Shown: one piece after another, positions 29,765-38,177 of the stretch
How the letters are laid out: each line of letters opens with the position of its first letter
Numbering within the stretch: position 1 is the first letter of the stretch
DNA from: Desulfuromonadales bacterium
GTDB taxonomy: Bacteria; Desulfobacterota; Desulfuromonadia; Desulfuromonadales; Syntrophotaleaceae
DNA length: 64,000 nucleotides
NCBI GenBank assembly: GCA_030154185.1
Contig: JASKKK010000001.1
Coordinates: 1 to 64,000 of the forward strand
Direction: 5' to 3'
Notes under the pieces: model-generated
Told to the model about the DNA's origin: nothing
Databases searched by the model: none
The model's input: the letters and a program-made list of their open reading frames with translations, nothing else
Position numbers and translations under genes: made by a program

Positions 29765-30841
29765 CTCTGTCTCCGATATCACGGCCGTTGCCGGTGGCCG
29801 CATAGCCTGCCTTGTCAGCCAGACCAGGACCGCCACGCCTGCCAGCAGTACGGTTGCGAAAAGCAACAGGGCGCCGTTTTGCCAGAGGACCGGCATGTTC
29901 GCCGGGAGCAGTTGTCCCGCCAGGCTCGCATGGCGCACCACTTCCCGAAGTCCGCTCATGACGAAGACCTGCATGACGAGCAGGACAGTGCATAATCCCG
30001 GCAGCCGCTGTGCGGCGCATGCCAGCATGGCCAGGGCAATGCCGCTGGCAGCGACAAGCAGCAATCCCCCGGTAAGGCTGCCGCCGAGGATGAACCATCG
30101 GACCGGTTGCGGCAGTTGCCAAAGAAACAGTATGCCTATCCCGAACTGCAGCAGGGTCATGCGGCTGAAAAGTCGCAATCCGATCCTTTCTGCATAGGCT
30201 CCGAGGGGCGGGTTGCGCCTTCCCAGCCGTCTTCCCGTCAGAGCGGTAAAAAGCCCTCCGACAGCCATGGCCGCCACCATGAAATGCAGATACCGGGGCC
30301 AAACGGTTGGATCTTTCAGGTTGAGAAGAGAGCCTCCGTCTTCGCTGAAATAGGCTCGCCAGTGCGTCAGGTCAAGCATGGTCGTCTGCTGGTTGGTGAA
30401 GAAAAACGGCACGGTCAGCAACAGGGCCAGAATCAAGCAAAGGGCTGGAAGGGGGCGGGACCGAAATACGGCCAGGTCGGCATCCAGCATATACAGCCCG
30501 GCGTAGGCCGTCATCAGCAGGGGAATGATGGCCAGCCAGTATCGTCCCATGAGGATGGCCGCCGGATAGAAAAACTGCCCGTACAGGGTCTGGGAAAAGA
30601 GCAGGCTCGCCACGCCCAGGTTGATGGTCAGTGCCATCAATATCGGAAGGGAAGCGGTCAATCGGGGTGCCAGGGCGCGATCCAGCGGTCTGTTGCGCCG
30701 CCGGATCAGCAAGACCACGGCCGTGGTGCCGAGCAGTCCGTTCATGGCCAGCAGATGGAGAGGGAAAACCAGCAGCAGCAGGCCCTGCAGCAGGGGCCAC
30801 CCCGCCGGCAGGGCTTCGGCCGTCGGGACGAGTACATTCAT
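29735..30841 (-). CDS. Polytopic membrane protein, putative second subunit of a bd-like terminal oxidase (CydA'-like?)
   Basis: About nine hydrophobic segments; overlaps (ATGA) the CydA-like cytochrome gene upstream; VWPRYLHFMVAAMAVGGLF and GWPLLQGLLLLVFPLHLLAMNGLLGTT segments. Confidence 0.55.
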   Translation of the reverse strand: MNVLVPTAEALPAGWPLLQGLLLLVFPLHLLAMNGLLGTTAVVLLIRRRNRPLDRALAPRLTASLPILMALTINLGVASLLFSQTLYGQFFYPAAILMGRYWLAIIPLLMTAYAGLYMLDADLAVFRSRPLPALCLILALLLTVPFFFTNQQTTMLDLTHWRAYFSEDGGSLLNLKDPTVWPRYLHFMVAAMAVGGLFTALTGRRLGRRNPPLGAYAERIGLRLFSRMTLLQFGIGILFLWQLPQPVRWFILGGSLTGGLLLVAASGIALAMLACAAQRLPGLCTVLLVMQVFVMSGLREVVRHASLAGQLLPANMPVLWQNGALLLFATVLLAGVAVLVWLTRQAMRPPATAVISETESEDDRAMRL

Positions 30842-32097
30842 GGTTTGCTCCCGGATCGTTGTTGGTTCGCCAGCCAGACCGCCAGGTCCCGGCGTTCGTC
30901 CGGGCTGCCGATAAAAGGCGGCATGAAGGGCCGGATGGCATGCAGCTGCGAAATATAGGCCTCAAGCGCTGGTGCGTCCATGCCCTGCGTGCGCTGCAAA
31001 ATATCGTTGTTGATCCCTCCGAGGGTGTGACAGGCATAACATTGGAATTTAAATAATTCCCGACCGGGTTCGGTGCTTTTGCTCCAGGGGGTGGATGACA
31101 AAAACGGCTCTTTCAGCGGGCGGTCTGCGCGCTGCCCGTTGGAATAAATGCTGCCTTGCAGCACGTAGGGACGCCTTGCCGCTTCTCTTGTCCATTCGAA
31201 ACTGCCCATGAGCAGCAGTCCTGCAGCGAGGCCGATCATGGCTGCAGGTTTGCCGATGCGCCCCGGACGCCACAGGGCCAGCAATGCGCCGACTGACAGA
31301 ATCGCGGCAGCCGGCCGGGCTACCGCCAGGCTGCGGACTATGGTAGGAGAGGCTCCTTCCACCAGGGTGCGTACCGGCGCCGGCAGGTTTTTCAGATACC
31401 AGAAAACTGCCGGCAAAGCGGCGCCCAGGGCAACAAGGCATCCAGCGCCGGCGATGCGTATCAGGCGCCGGGCCAGAGGGCGGTCTTTCGAAAATGCCGC
31501 GACCGCCGTCACGAAAAGCCCCGACAGGAGTATCGCCAGGCAGGTGCGCAGAAGCAGCGAGGGGAAAAAAGTCGGATTGAAAAAAGCGCTGAACACTTCC
31601 CCCTGTCGTGCAACGGCACCGGGAGTGAGCATGAAGGTGATGATGCCGTTGATGGCGAACAGGCTAAGCCAGCTTGCTGCGCAGTAGATGCCGCCGATGG
31701 CCAGGTGCCGGCGGGACGACAGGCGGTCGAAGGTATGCAGGTAGACGATGATGGACACGATTTCGACCAGAAAGAGGACCCACTCGGCGGCCCAGACAAA
31801 GACGAAACGATGGATCAGGGCGGAGGTGCCTGACGGTTGTACCAGGGAAATGGCAAACCAGATCCCGACGCCGGTCAGTGCTCCGCAAACCAGGGTGGCG
31901 AAAAGGAAGAAGCGGGCGAAGTTGCGGGTGAAGCGATAAAGCGGACGGTCGCGACGGTGCCTGGCACAGCCTTCCAGCAGCACCAGCCAGAACCCGCCGC
32001 CGACGGCGAAATGCGAGATGAAGACGTGGATGATCGCAATGGTGGCGATGATGGTTCCGCCGCCGATAGAAGGTATGTACCAGACCGGATAGTTCAT
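30838..32097 (-). CDS. Divergent cytochrome bd subunit I (CydA)-like membrane protein with C-terminal c-type heme domain
   Basis: HVFISHFAVGGGFWLVLLE and TGVGIWFAISLVQPS..FVWAAEWVLFLVEIVS resemble CydA helices; C-terminal FQCYACHTLGG single CXXCH. Start ATG 32097. Confidence 0.7.
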   Translation of the reverse strand: MNYPVWYIPSIGGGTIIATIAIIHVFISHFAVGGGFWLVLLEGCARHRRDRPLYRFTRNFARFFLFATLVCGALTGVGIWFAISLVQPSGTSALIHRFVFVWAAEWVLFLVEIVSIIVYLHTFDRLSSRRHLAIGGIYCAASWLSLFAINGIITFMLTPGAVARQGEVFSAFFNPTFFPSLLLRTCLAILLSGLFVTAVAAFSKDRPLARRLIRIAGAGCLVALGAALPAVFWYLKNLPAPVRTLVEGASPTIVRSLAVARPAAAILSVGALLALWRPGRIGKPAAMIGLAAGLLLMGSFEWTREAARRPYVLQGSIYSNGQRADRPLKEPFLSSTPWSKSTEPGRELFKFQCYACHTLGGINNDILQRTQGMDAPALEAYISQLHAIRPFMPPFIGSPDERRDLAVWLANQQRSGSKP

Positions 32098-32383
32098 GGA
32101 TATCCATCCTGTTGGGGGGAGATGAATCTGGTCCCGGCGCGTCGTGGACATTTTGCCACGTTCCGGATAACCGGGATTTTTGACGGGGCAACATATTGTC
32201 GACGTTTAAATAACCTTACCGGTAAGCGGGATTGTATATGATAACATCAAAATATATCGTCTGCACGCCGTTGTCCGAGGCAGGGGGGCAGTGTTCTTCC
32301 ATGGGAGAAAATACCTTCGATCCAGTGTGTCGGCCTGCTTTATTGCCGCCATATTGCATGTTTGAAACCGCAAGGGGCGTCTC

Positions 32384-33514
32384 GTGATAGTTCGTCCGGC
32401 CCACTTCATTCTGTTGTCCTTTCTGCTGGTGCTTGGTTTATTCGTCACTCTCTGGGGACGCTCTGTGCTGCGATATGTCGAGGCCGGCATTTTGCTGGTC
32501 GATATTGTTGCCGACAGGGAGGAGCGGCATGAGGTGCAAAGACAGCATATAGACTACCGGCATAAGGGACGCAATCGAAAAGCCGACCTGTACCGGGCTC
32601 CCGGCGAGATCAAAGCGGGACTTATCTTGCTTCCGGGGGTTGCCGAACTGGGTGGGGACGATCCTCGTTTGATCCGGTTTGCCTCTTCTTTGAGCCGTGC
32701 CGGTTTCGCGGTGCTGGTACCGGAGCTCCCCGGGCTGCGGCGACTGCGGGTGTCCTCCAGCGATACGGAGGAGGTTGCCGATGCGTTTGCCTGGCTGTCT
32801 GCTCAGACCGATCTTGTGCCATCGGGTCGGATGGGGTTGGCGGCTTTCAGTTATGCCTCGGGACCGGCGATACTGGCGGCTCTGCATGAAAGGATTCGTG
32901 AGCAGGTCGGCTTTGTCTTTGTGGTGGGCGGGTATTACGACCTGCTTCGCGTCGTGACCTTTTTAACTACCGGATATTTTACCTACCAGGGGCGGCAATA
33001 TTATCTGCCGCCGGACAATTACGGCAAGTGGGCCTTTGTCGTCGGCAATATCGACCGACTCGAAAATAGGGAGGATCAGCGTCTTCTGCGTCTCATGGCA
33101 CGGCGCCTGGGACGCAACCCCGACGCGGCAACGCAAGATATCGTATCGAAACTGAGCGCGGGGGGCCGGGCCCTTCTGTCCTTTATATCCAACCGCGACC
33201 CGGCGCGGGTAGCCGATCTGCTGTCGGATTTGCCGCACGACATCCGGGAGGAGTTGTCCGCTCTCAATCTGGCAGGTCAGGATCTGTCCAAGCTGCGCGC
33301 CCCTCTTATTTTGGTTCACGGGTATGAAGATCCCATGATTCCTTTCCCGGAGAGCATTGCTTTGGCACAGGCCGCATCCGGCAATCGCAATCGTCTTTAC
33401 CTGGTGCATGGACTCATGCATGTCGATATCGTGCCTGGGTTGGCCGATCGCTGGCGATTGCTGCAGGCTCTGCACGACTTGCTGGCAGCCAGGGACGGTG
33501 TTCTTCCTAACTGA
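32384..33514 (+). CDS. Membrane-anchored alpha/beta hydrolase
   Basis: N-terminal TM; LILLPGVAELGGDDPRL; GLAAFSYASGPAIL; LILVHGYEDPMIPFPESIALA; GLMHVDIV. Confidence 0.8.
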   Translation: MIVRPAHFILLSFLLVLGLFVTLWGRSVLRYVEAGILLVDIVADREERHEVQRQHIDYRHKGRNRKADLYRAPGEIKAGLILLPGVAELGGDDPRLIRFASSLSRAGFAVLVPELPGLRRLRVSSSDTEEVADAFAWLSAQTDLVPSGRMGLAAFSYASGPAILAALHERIREQVGFVFVVGGYYDLLRVVTFLTTGYFTYQGRQYYLPPDNYGKWAFVVGNIDRLENREDQRLLRLMARRLGRNPDAATQDIVSKLSAGGRALLSFISNRDPARVADLLSDLPHDIREELSALNLAGQDLSKLRAPLILVHGYEDPMIPFPESIALAQAASGNRNRLYLVHGLMHVDIVPGLADRWRLLQALHDLLAARDGVLPN

Positions 33515-33746
33515 TATTTGTCCCGGCGACGATAGTCCCCAGGTCGATCAAATTTGCAGCAGCCTGCCTGTCTTGTCGGCAACTGTTGACCTTGGGCTCG
33601 TATGCGAAGAGGTTCGCTTAAACCGCAAAGGCCGCTAAACTGCCTTGTTTCAGAGAAGGAAAAATTTTTACCGCTGGGTTCGCTTTTTGCATTTGCGATA
33701 AAAGCAAAAATATGCATATGGAATTTTTCGAGCCTGGAGTATAAGG

Positions 33747-34457
33747 ATGGGATATCTTGCCATAATCGAGGCGGGAAGGACATTTCCCCGGTTGGCCGTA
33801 CGCTTGGGGGATTTTTCCGATTGGATGATTGCGGGCCTGGAAATCGAGCGGAGACGTCTGCGGGTATTGCCTGCCTTTTCCGGGGGTGAACTGCCTTCGC
33901 CATCTACCTTGTCAGGGGTTGTGGTTACCGGATCCCACGCCATGGTAACCGACTGTTGCCCGTGGATGCGGCAGCTTGCAGGATGGCTGAAGGAGGCTGT
34001 GGCCCGGTCCGTTCCGGTGTTGGGAATCTGTTTCGGACACCAGCTTCTGGCACATGCTCTCGGCGGGGTAGTCGCCTATCATCCCCAGGGCAGGGAAGTC
34101 GGGACGGTCAAGGTGTGCCTGAAGGAAGATGCCGGGGACGACCCTCTGTTTGCAGGAATTCCAAAGATTTTTTCCGCACAGGTCTTTCATGCTCAGAGCG
34201 TGTTGAAGGTTCCGCCCGGCTCCCGGGTCTTGGCCTCCAGCGACTTCGAGCCCCATCAGGCCGTGGCTTACGGGACAGGTGCCTGGGGCTTGCAGTTTCA
34301 TCCCGAATTCGATGCCGGCATCATGCGGTCCTATATCGCCGCGGAAGCCGGAACATTACTGAGCGAGGGCCATGACGTCGGAAAGTTGCTGGCCGGCGTG
34401 CAGGACACCCCCGTCAGTGCCGGCTTGCTCGCCGGTTTCGCCAAGTTTGTCGGGTAA
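33747..34457 (+). CDS. Class I glutamine amidotransferase (GMP synthase-like)
   Basis: VPVLGICFGHQLLAHALGG; AWGLQFHPEFDAGIM triad. Confidence 0.92.
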   Translation: MGYLAIIEAGRTFPRLAVRLGDFSDWMIAGLEIERRRLRVLPAFSGGELPSPSTLSGVVVTGSHAMVTDCCPWMRQLAGWLKEAVARSVPVLGICFGHQLLAHALGGVVAYHPQGREVGTVKVCLKEDAGDDPLFAGIPKIFSAQVFHAQSVLKVPPGSRVLASSDFEPHQAVAYGTGAWGLQFHPEFDAGIMRSYIAAEAGTLLSEGHDVGKLLAGVQDTPVSAGLLAGFAKFVG

Positions 34458-34461
34458 AATA

Positions 34462-34539
34462 GTCACTTGTCACTTGTCACTTGCATTAGGGAGTTTTTAT
34501 AGAGTTTTTACAAATCACCAATGACAAATGACCAATGAC
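34462..34539. repeat. Inverted heptad repeat element
   Basis: gtcactt x3 (34462-34484) facing caccaatgacaaatgaccaatgac (to 34539). Confidence 0.75.
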
Positions 34540-34565
34540 GCATAAAAAAATAACAATCCCCGCCT

Positions 34566-35237
34566 TTAATCCTTCCCTTCACTGTCAAATCCCGCCATCA
34601 GCTGGATCGATTTACCGCTGACCCGGATGGTCTCTTCGTCCGAGAGCTTTTTCAGCAGGCGCGAAAAGGTTTCGGGGGTGGTGCCGAGCAACAGGGCGAT
34701 TTCGCGTTTCGGAGCCGGCAACTGTACCACTCCCGTGCGATGTTTTGCATCGAGAGCCCGCAGGTAACCGATGAAGCGTTCGCGAATATCGGCTATGGCC
34801 AGCTGCTCGACGCGATTGAGCATAAAGATGAGGCGCTGGGACAGTGTGCCGACCAGATGCATCGCCAGTTCGGGTGATTGCTGTAGGCAGCCGAAAAGCT
34901 TGTGGACATCGATGAGCAGCAAAGAGCAATCCTCCAGGGTCATGGCGTTGACCGGAAAGCGATTTTTCAGGTCGAGAAGAATCTCCGCAAAGAACTCTCC
35001 CGGTTGGACAAAGCGGATAACCGCTTCTTTGCCCTCCTCGTTGGCGCGGTACAGTTTGACCCGGCCGCGCAGCAGGAAGTGGACGGCATGCCCTTCTTCT
35101 CCCTCCAGGAACAGAATCTCTTTGCGCTTACGCTTCTGGAATACACTGATGTCATCAATCAGTTTATAGAGCTCAGGTTCGCTGGAACCGAAAAATCTCA
35201 CCAGAAATTGCTCGATCGCTTTTTGTCGTTCCGACAT
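34566..35237 (-). CDS. Crp/Fnr family transcriptional regulator
   Basis: cNMP-binding RKRKEILFLEGEEGHAVHFLLRGRVKLYRANEEGKEAVIRFVQPGEFFAE; HTH REIALLLGTTPETFSRLLKKLSDEETIRVSG. Confidence 0.95.
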   Translation of the reverse strand: MSERQKAIEQFLVRFFGSSEPELYKLIDDISVFQKRKRKEILFLEGEEGHAVHFLLRGRVKLYRANEEGKEAVIRFVQPGEFFAEILLDLKNRFPVNAMTLEDCSLLLIDVHKLFGCLQQSPELAMHLVGTLSQRLIFMLNRVEQLAIADIRERFIGYLRALDAKHRTGVVQLPAPKREIALLLGTTPETFSRLLKKLSDEETIRVSGKSIQLMAGFDSEGKD

Positions 35238-35276
35238 CGCTATTGACCTTTCGAAAATATCTTAACCTTACCCTGT

Positions 35277-35744
35277 ATGAGCCTTTTCTCCAAGTGCAAC
35301 TTTTTCATTGACAATGTTGCGCTGCCGTATATGCAGGGCAGCCTGAATGCCGGGACCGATGAAATCACCTGGGTGTTAACCTCCTATCTGGTGAGCAACG
35401 CCGTTGTCTTGCCCATGACCGGTTGGCTGGCCCGGATGTTCGGACGCAAACGCTTTTTGCTGACCTGCATCGTGCTGTTTACGGTGATTTCATTTGTAGC
35501 CCATATCAATCCCTATAGTCCGGTTTTTCAACAGCGTTTCGCCGCCCTTCAGGAAACGGCTCTGGCGAAAGGGGGCATGCCCGGTCAAGTGGAGAGCAAA
35601 GTCATGGCCCTGTTGTACGGCGAGGTCGGGCGGCAGGCCGGGGTTCAGTCGTATAATCGAATTTTCTGGTTGCTTGGAATCATGTATATCGCCATGATAC
35701 CGCTGGTTTTACTGTTGAAGCGCGAAAAGACCGATCATTCCTGA
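35277..35744 (+). pseudogene. Remnant of DHA2/EmrB-type MFS transporter with 5' truncation and large in-frame internal deletion
   Basis: N-part DNVALPYMQGSLNAGTDEITWVLTSYLVSNAVVLPMTGWLARMFGRKRFLL is joined near codon ~72 directly to EmrB C-terminal-type VAHINPYSPVFQQRFAALQ...YNRIFWLLGIMYIAMIPLVLLLKR. Confidence 0.85.
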
Positions 35745-35764
35745 AACCGGACTGGGAAGTCGAC

Positions 35765-35803
35765 AAAAAAGCCGCCAGGTCTCTGCAACCCGGCGGCTTT
35801 TGG
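35765..35803. terminator. Rho-independent terminator between convergent genes
   Basis: AAAAAAGCCGCCaggt...acccGGCGGCTTTTGGGTTTT. Confidence 0.85.
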
Positions 35804-35877
35804 GTTTTGGGATCGGGGCTTTAAGCGAATCGGGCAAGCCCTTTGTTATTCGGAGGCGGCCTGTGCTTGGGCCGGCC

Positions 35878-37557
35878 TCAGCCGTATTTCTGACCGGTGA
35901 TGGCCTGGGCGATATTGAAGCAATACCCGCCGATGCGCTCGAGGTAGGACATGATGTCGATGTACCAGAGCCCCGGTTCGATAGAGCAGTCGCGCTCCTG
36001 CAGTCGCTGGATCTTCTGCATGCGCATTTTGTTGAATTGCAGGTTGATGCCGGTTTCGTGTTTGTAGGCCTCCTGCATGAAGGTCTCGTCCGGGGTCTGG
36101 AGTTGCTCGATAATCAGGTCGAGGAACTTCAGGGCCCGGTGCGACATTTCCTCCATATCCTCGACCGATTGATCGGAAAAGGTCAGCTTGTTTTCGAACA
36201 ACTTTTCCGCCAGATGCGCCAGATGTTCCACGGCGTCCCCGATTTTTTCGATGTTGCTGGCCATGCGGAAAAAGCTGTGGATTTCCTTGGCGGATTCCTC
36301 GTTGATTTCCAACTGGTAGATTTTCATCAGGTAGTGGGTGATTTCCTTGCGGGCCTGATCGAGCCATTTCTCCTGGGCTTTCCAACCGGTAAGCATGTCG
36401 GGGTCGCGGTGCTTGATGGCCGGGATGACATTTTCCAGGGTCTGGCGGGCTTTTTTGGCCATTTTGAGGATTTCACTGCGTACCTGCGTCAGGGCCGCGA
36501 TGGGCGACTCGTCGTAAAAATCGTTGAACTCGGGAACCGGTTCGGTATAAGGCGCGGTTTTTTTCTGCGGTGAGAGCTTGATGGCGGCTTTGACCAGAGA
36601 CGGCAGGAAGATGAGGAAGAACAGGGCGTTGGTGATATTGAAAAGCGTATGGCCGTTGGCCAGGTAGCGGGCGACATAAACGTATTCGTTGTTTACCATG
36701 GTGTCCGGTGGCGCCACTCCGGACATCATGGTCACCTTCTGGATGAAAGTGACGAAGTGCGGGAAAATCAGGATCATGATGCCCACGCCGATGACATTGA
36801 ACATGGTGTGGGCCCGCGCCGCTCGATGCGCCTCGATGTTCGGGGTGCCGATAGTGGCCAGTTCGGCGGTGATGGTGGTGCCGATGTTTTCACCCAGAAC
36901 CAGGGCGATGGCGGCGGGGAAGGTCAGCAGCCCTTGAGTGGCCATGGTCATGGTGAGGCCGACGGTTGCCGATGAAGATTGAACCGCCATGGTCAACAGA
37001 GCGCCGGTCAGCACGCACAGCAGCAGGCCGGCCATGGTGCTCGGGTCGAAGCGGGTGAAAAAAGACAGAAAGGTCGGGTCGGTTCGCAGGGGTTTGAGGC
37101 CGTGCTTCATGGTCTCCATGCCCAGAAAGAGCAGACCGAATCCGAGGATGACCTCTCCGGCATAATGAAACTTTTTCTGTTTGGCGAAAAATCTCATCGA
37201 GACGCCGAGGGCGATAGCCGGCAGCGAAAGGCTCGAAAGCTTGAAGGCGATCAATTGGGAGGTCATGGTCGTGCCGATGTTGGCTCCCAGAATAACGCCG
37301 ACCGCTTGCTGCAGGGACAACAGGCCGGCGCTGACGAAGCCGATGAGCATGACCGTGGTCGCGGAAGAGGATTGAACCATGGCCGTCACCATCGCTCCGG
37401 TTGCACAACCGATGACGCGGTTTGAGGAGATGGCGCAAAGGATTTTTTTGATACGGGGGCCTGCCGCCATCTGCAGCCCCTCGGTCATGGTTTTCATTCC
37501 CAGGACGAACAGTCCAAGGCCGCCGATGGTTTCGATAAGGATCTGGACGAAAAGCAA
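35878..37557 (-). CDS. Na/Pi cotransporter family protein with C-terminal PhoU-like domain
   Basis: GLGLFVLGMKTMTEGLQ..GAMVTAMVQSSSATTVMLIGFVSAGLL, second QSSSAT repeat; C-terminal helical PhoU-like region. Confidence 0.95.
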   Translation of the reverse strand: MLFVQILIETIGGLGLFVLGMKTMTEGLQMAAGPRIKKILCAISSNRVIGCATGAMVTAMVQSSSATTVMLIGFVSAGLLSLQQAVGVILGANIGTTMTSQLIAFKLSSLSLPAIALGVSMRFFAKQKKFHYAGEVILGFGLLFLGMETMKHGLKPLRTDPTFLSFFTRFDPSTMAGLLLCVLTGALLTMAVQSSSATVGLTMTMATQGLLTFPAAIALVLGENIGTTITAELATIGTPNIEAHRAARAHTMFNVIGVGIMILIFPHFVTFIQKVTMMSGVAPPDTMVNNEYVYVARYLANGHTLFNITNALFFLIFLPSLVKAAIKLSPQKKTAPYTEPVPEFNDFYDESPIAALTQVRSEILKMAKKARQTLENVIPAIKHRDPDMLTGWKAQEKWLDQARKEITHYLMKIYQLEINEESAKEIHSFFRMASNIEKIGDAVEHLAHLAEKLFENKLTFSDQSVEDMEEMSHRALKFLDLIIEQLQTPDETFMQEAYKHETGINLQFNKMRMQKIQRLQERDCSIEPGLWYIDIMSYLERIGGYCFNIAQAITGQKYG

Positions 37558-37880
37558 AGTACGATCTCCTTGTCAGGACCGCCTGCTTGACGGCAAGGCG
37601 ATTGTTTCTCGAATATCCCGTGATTTCAGGGGGTTCTCCCCTGTCGGCGCCTGTAGACAGCCCGACCTTGTCCGGACAAACCAGCCGATACTAGCAGAAA
37701 ACGCGGTTTTTTTGAAGTAGAGTTTGTTTTGTAAGGTGTGCAGAGCAAAGACCTGCAGATCCTTCGATAACAACAAAAGCGAGCGTGTTGGAGGATATTC
37801 TTCAACAAGGCTGCGGCAAGTGTGATCGATGCGCAAGGGAACCGCGGTTGCATAACTGAAGGCGGCAAAGGAGAAAAGAC

Positions 37881-38123
37881 ATGACCATTTCAACCGTTCA
37901 GACATTTTTCATGTGGTGCACCATCATCGACGGCGTTTTACTGATCTTTTCGGCCCTGGTTTGCGCTTTTGCGGGAGACTGGATTTATCGTATGCACGGG
38001 GCCCTGTTCCAGCTGAAACGCGAGTCCTTCAATGTGGTGCTGTACGGTTTTATCGGGGTTTTCAAGATATGTTTTCTGGTATTCAATCTTGTGCCCTGGC
38101 TGGCGGTGCTGATCATGTCCTGA
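37881..38123 (+). CDS. Small two-TM membrane protein (DUF6868-like)
   Basis: FFMWCTIIDGVLLIFSALVCAFAGDWIYRMHGALFQLKRESFNVVLYGFIGVFKICFLVFNLVPWLAVLIM. Confidence 0.7.
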   Translation: MTISTVQTFFMWCTIIDGVLLIFSALVCAFAGDWIYRMHGALFQLKRESFNVVLYGFIGVFKICFLVFNLVPWLAVLIMS

Positions 38124-38177
38124 AAACCCGGACACGGCCATCCCCCTGCGCTGCGCAGGCTGATCTTTAACAGGTTG

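Noticed and set aside
34462-34539. CRISPR array
   Set aside because: Units are 7-bp heptads in inverted orientation, not ~30-bp repeats with unique spacers; no cas genes in the window.
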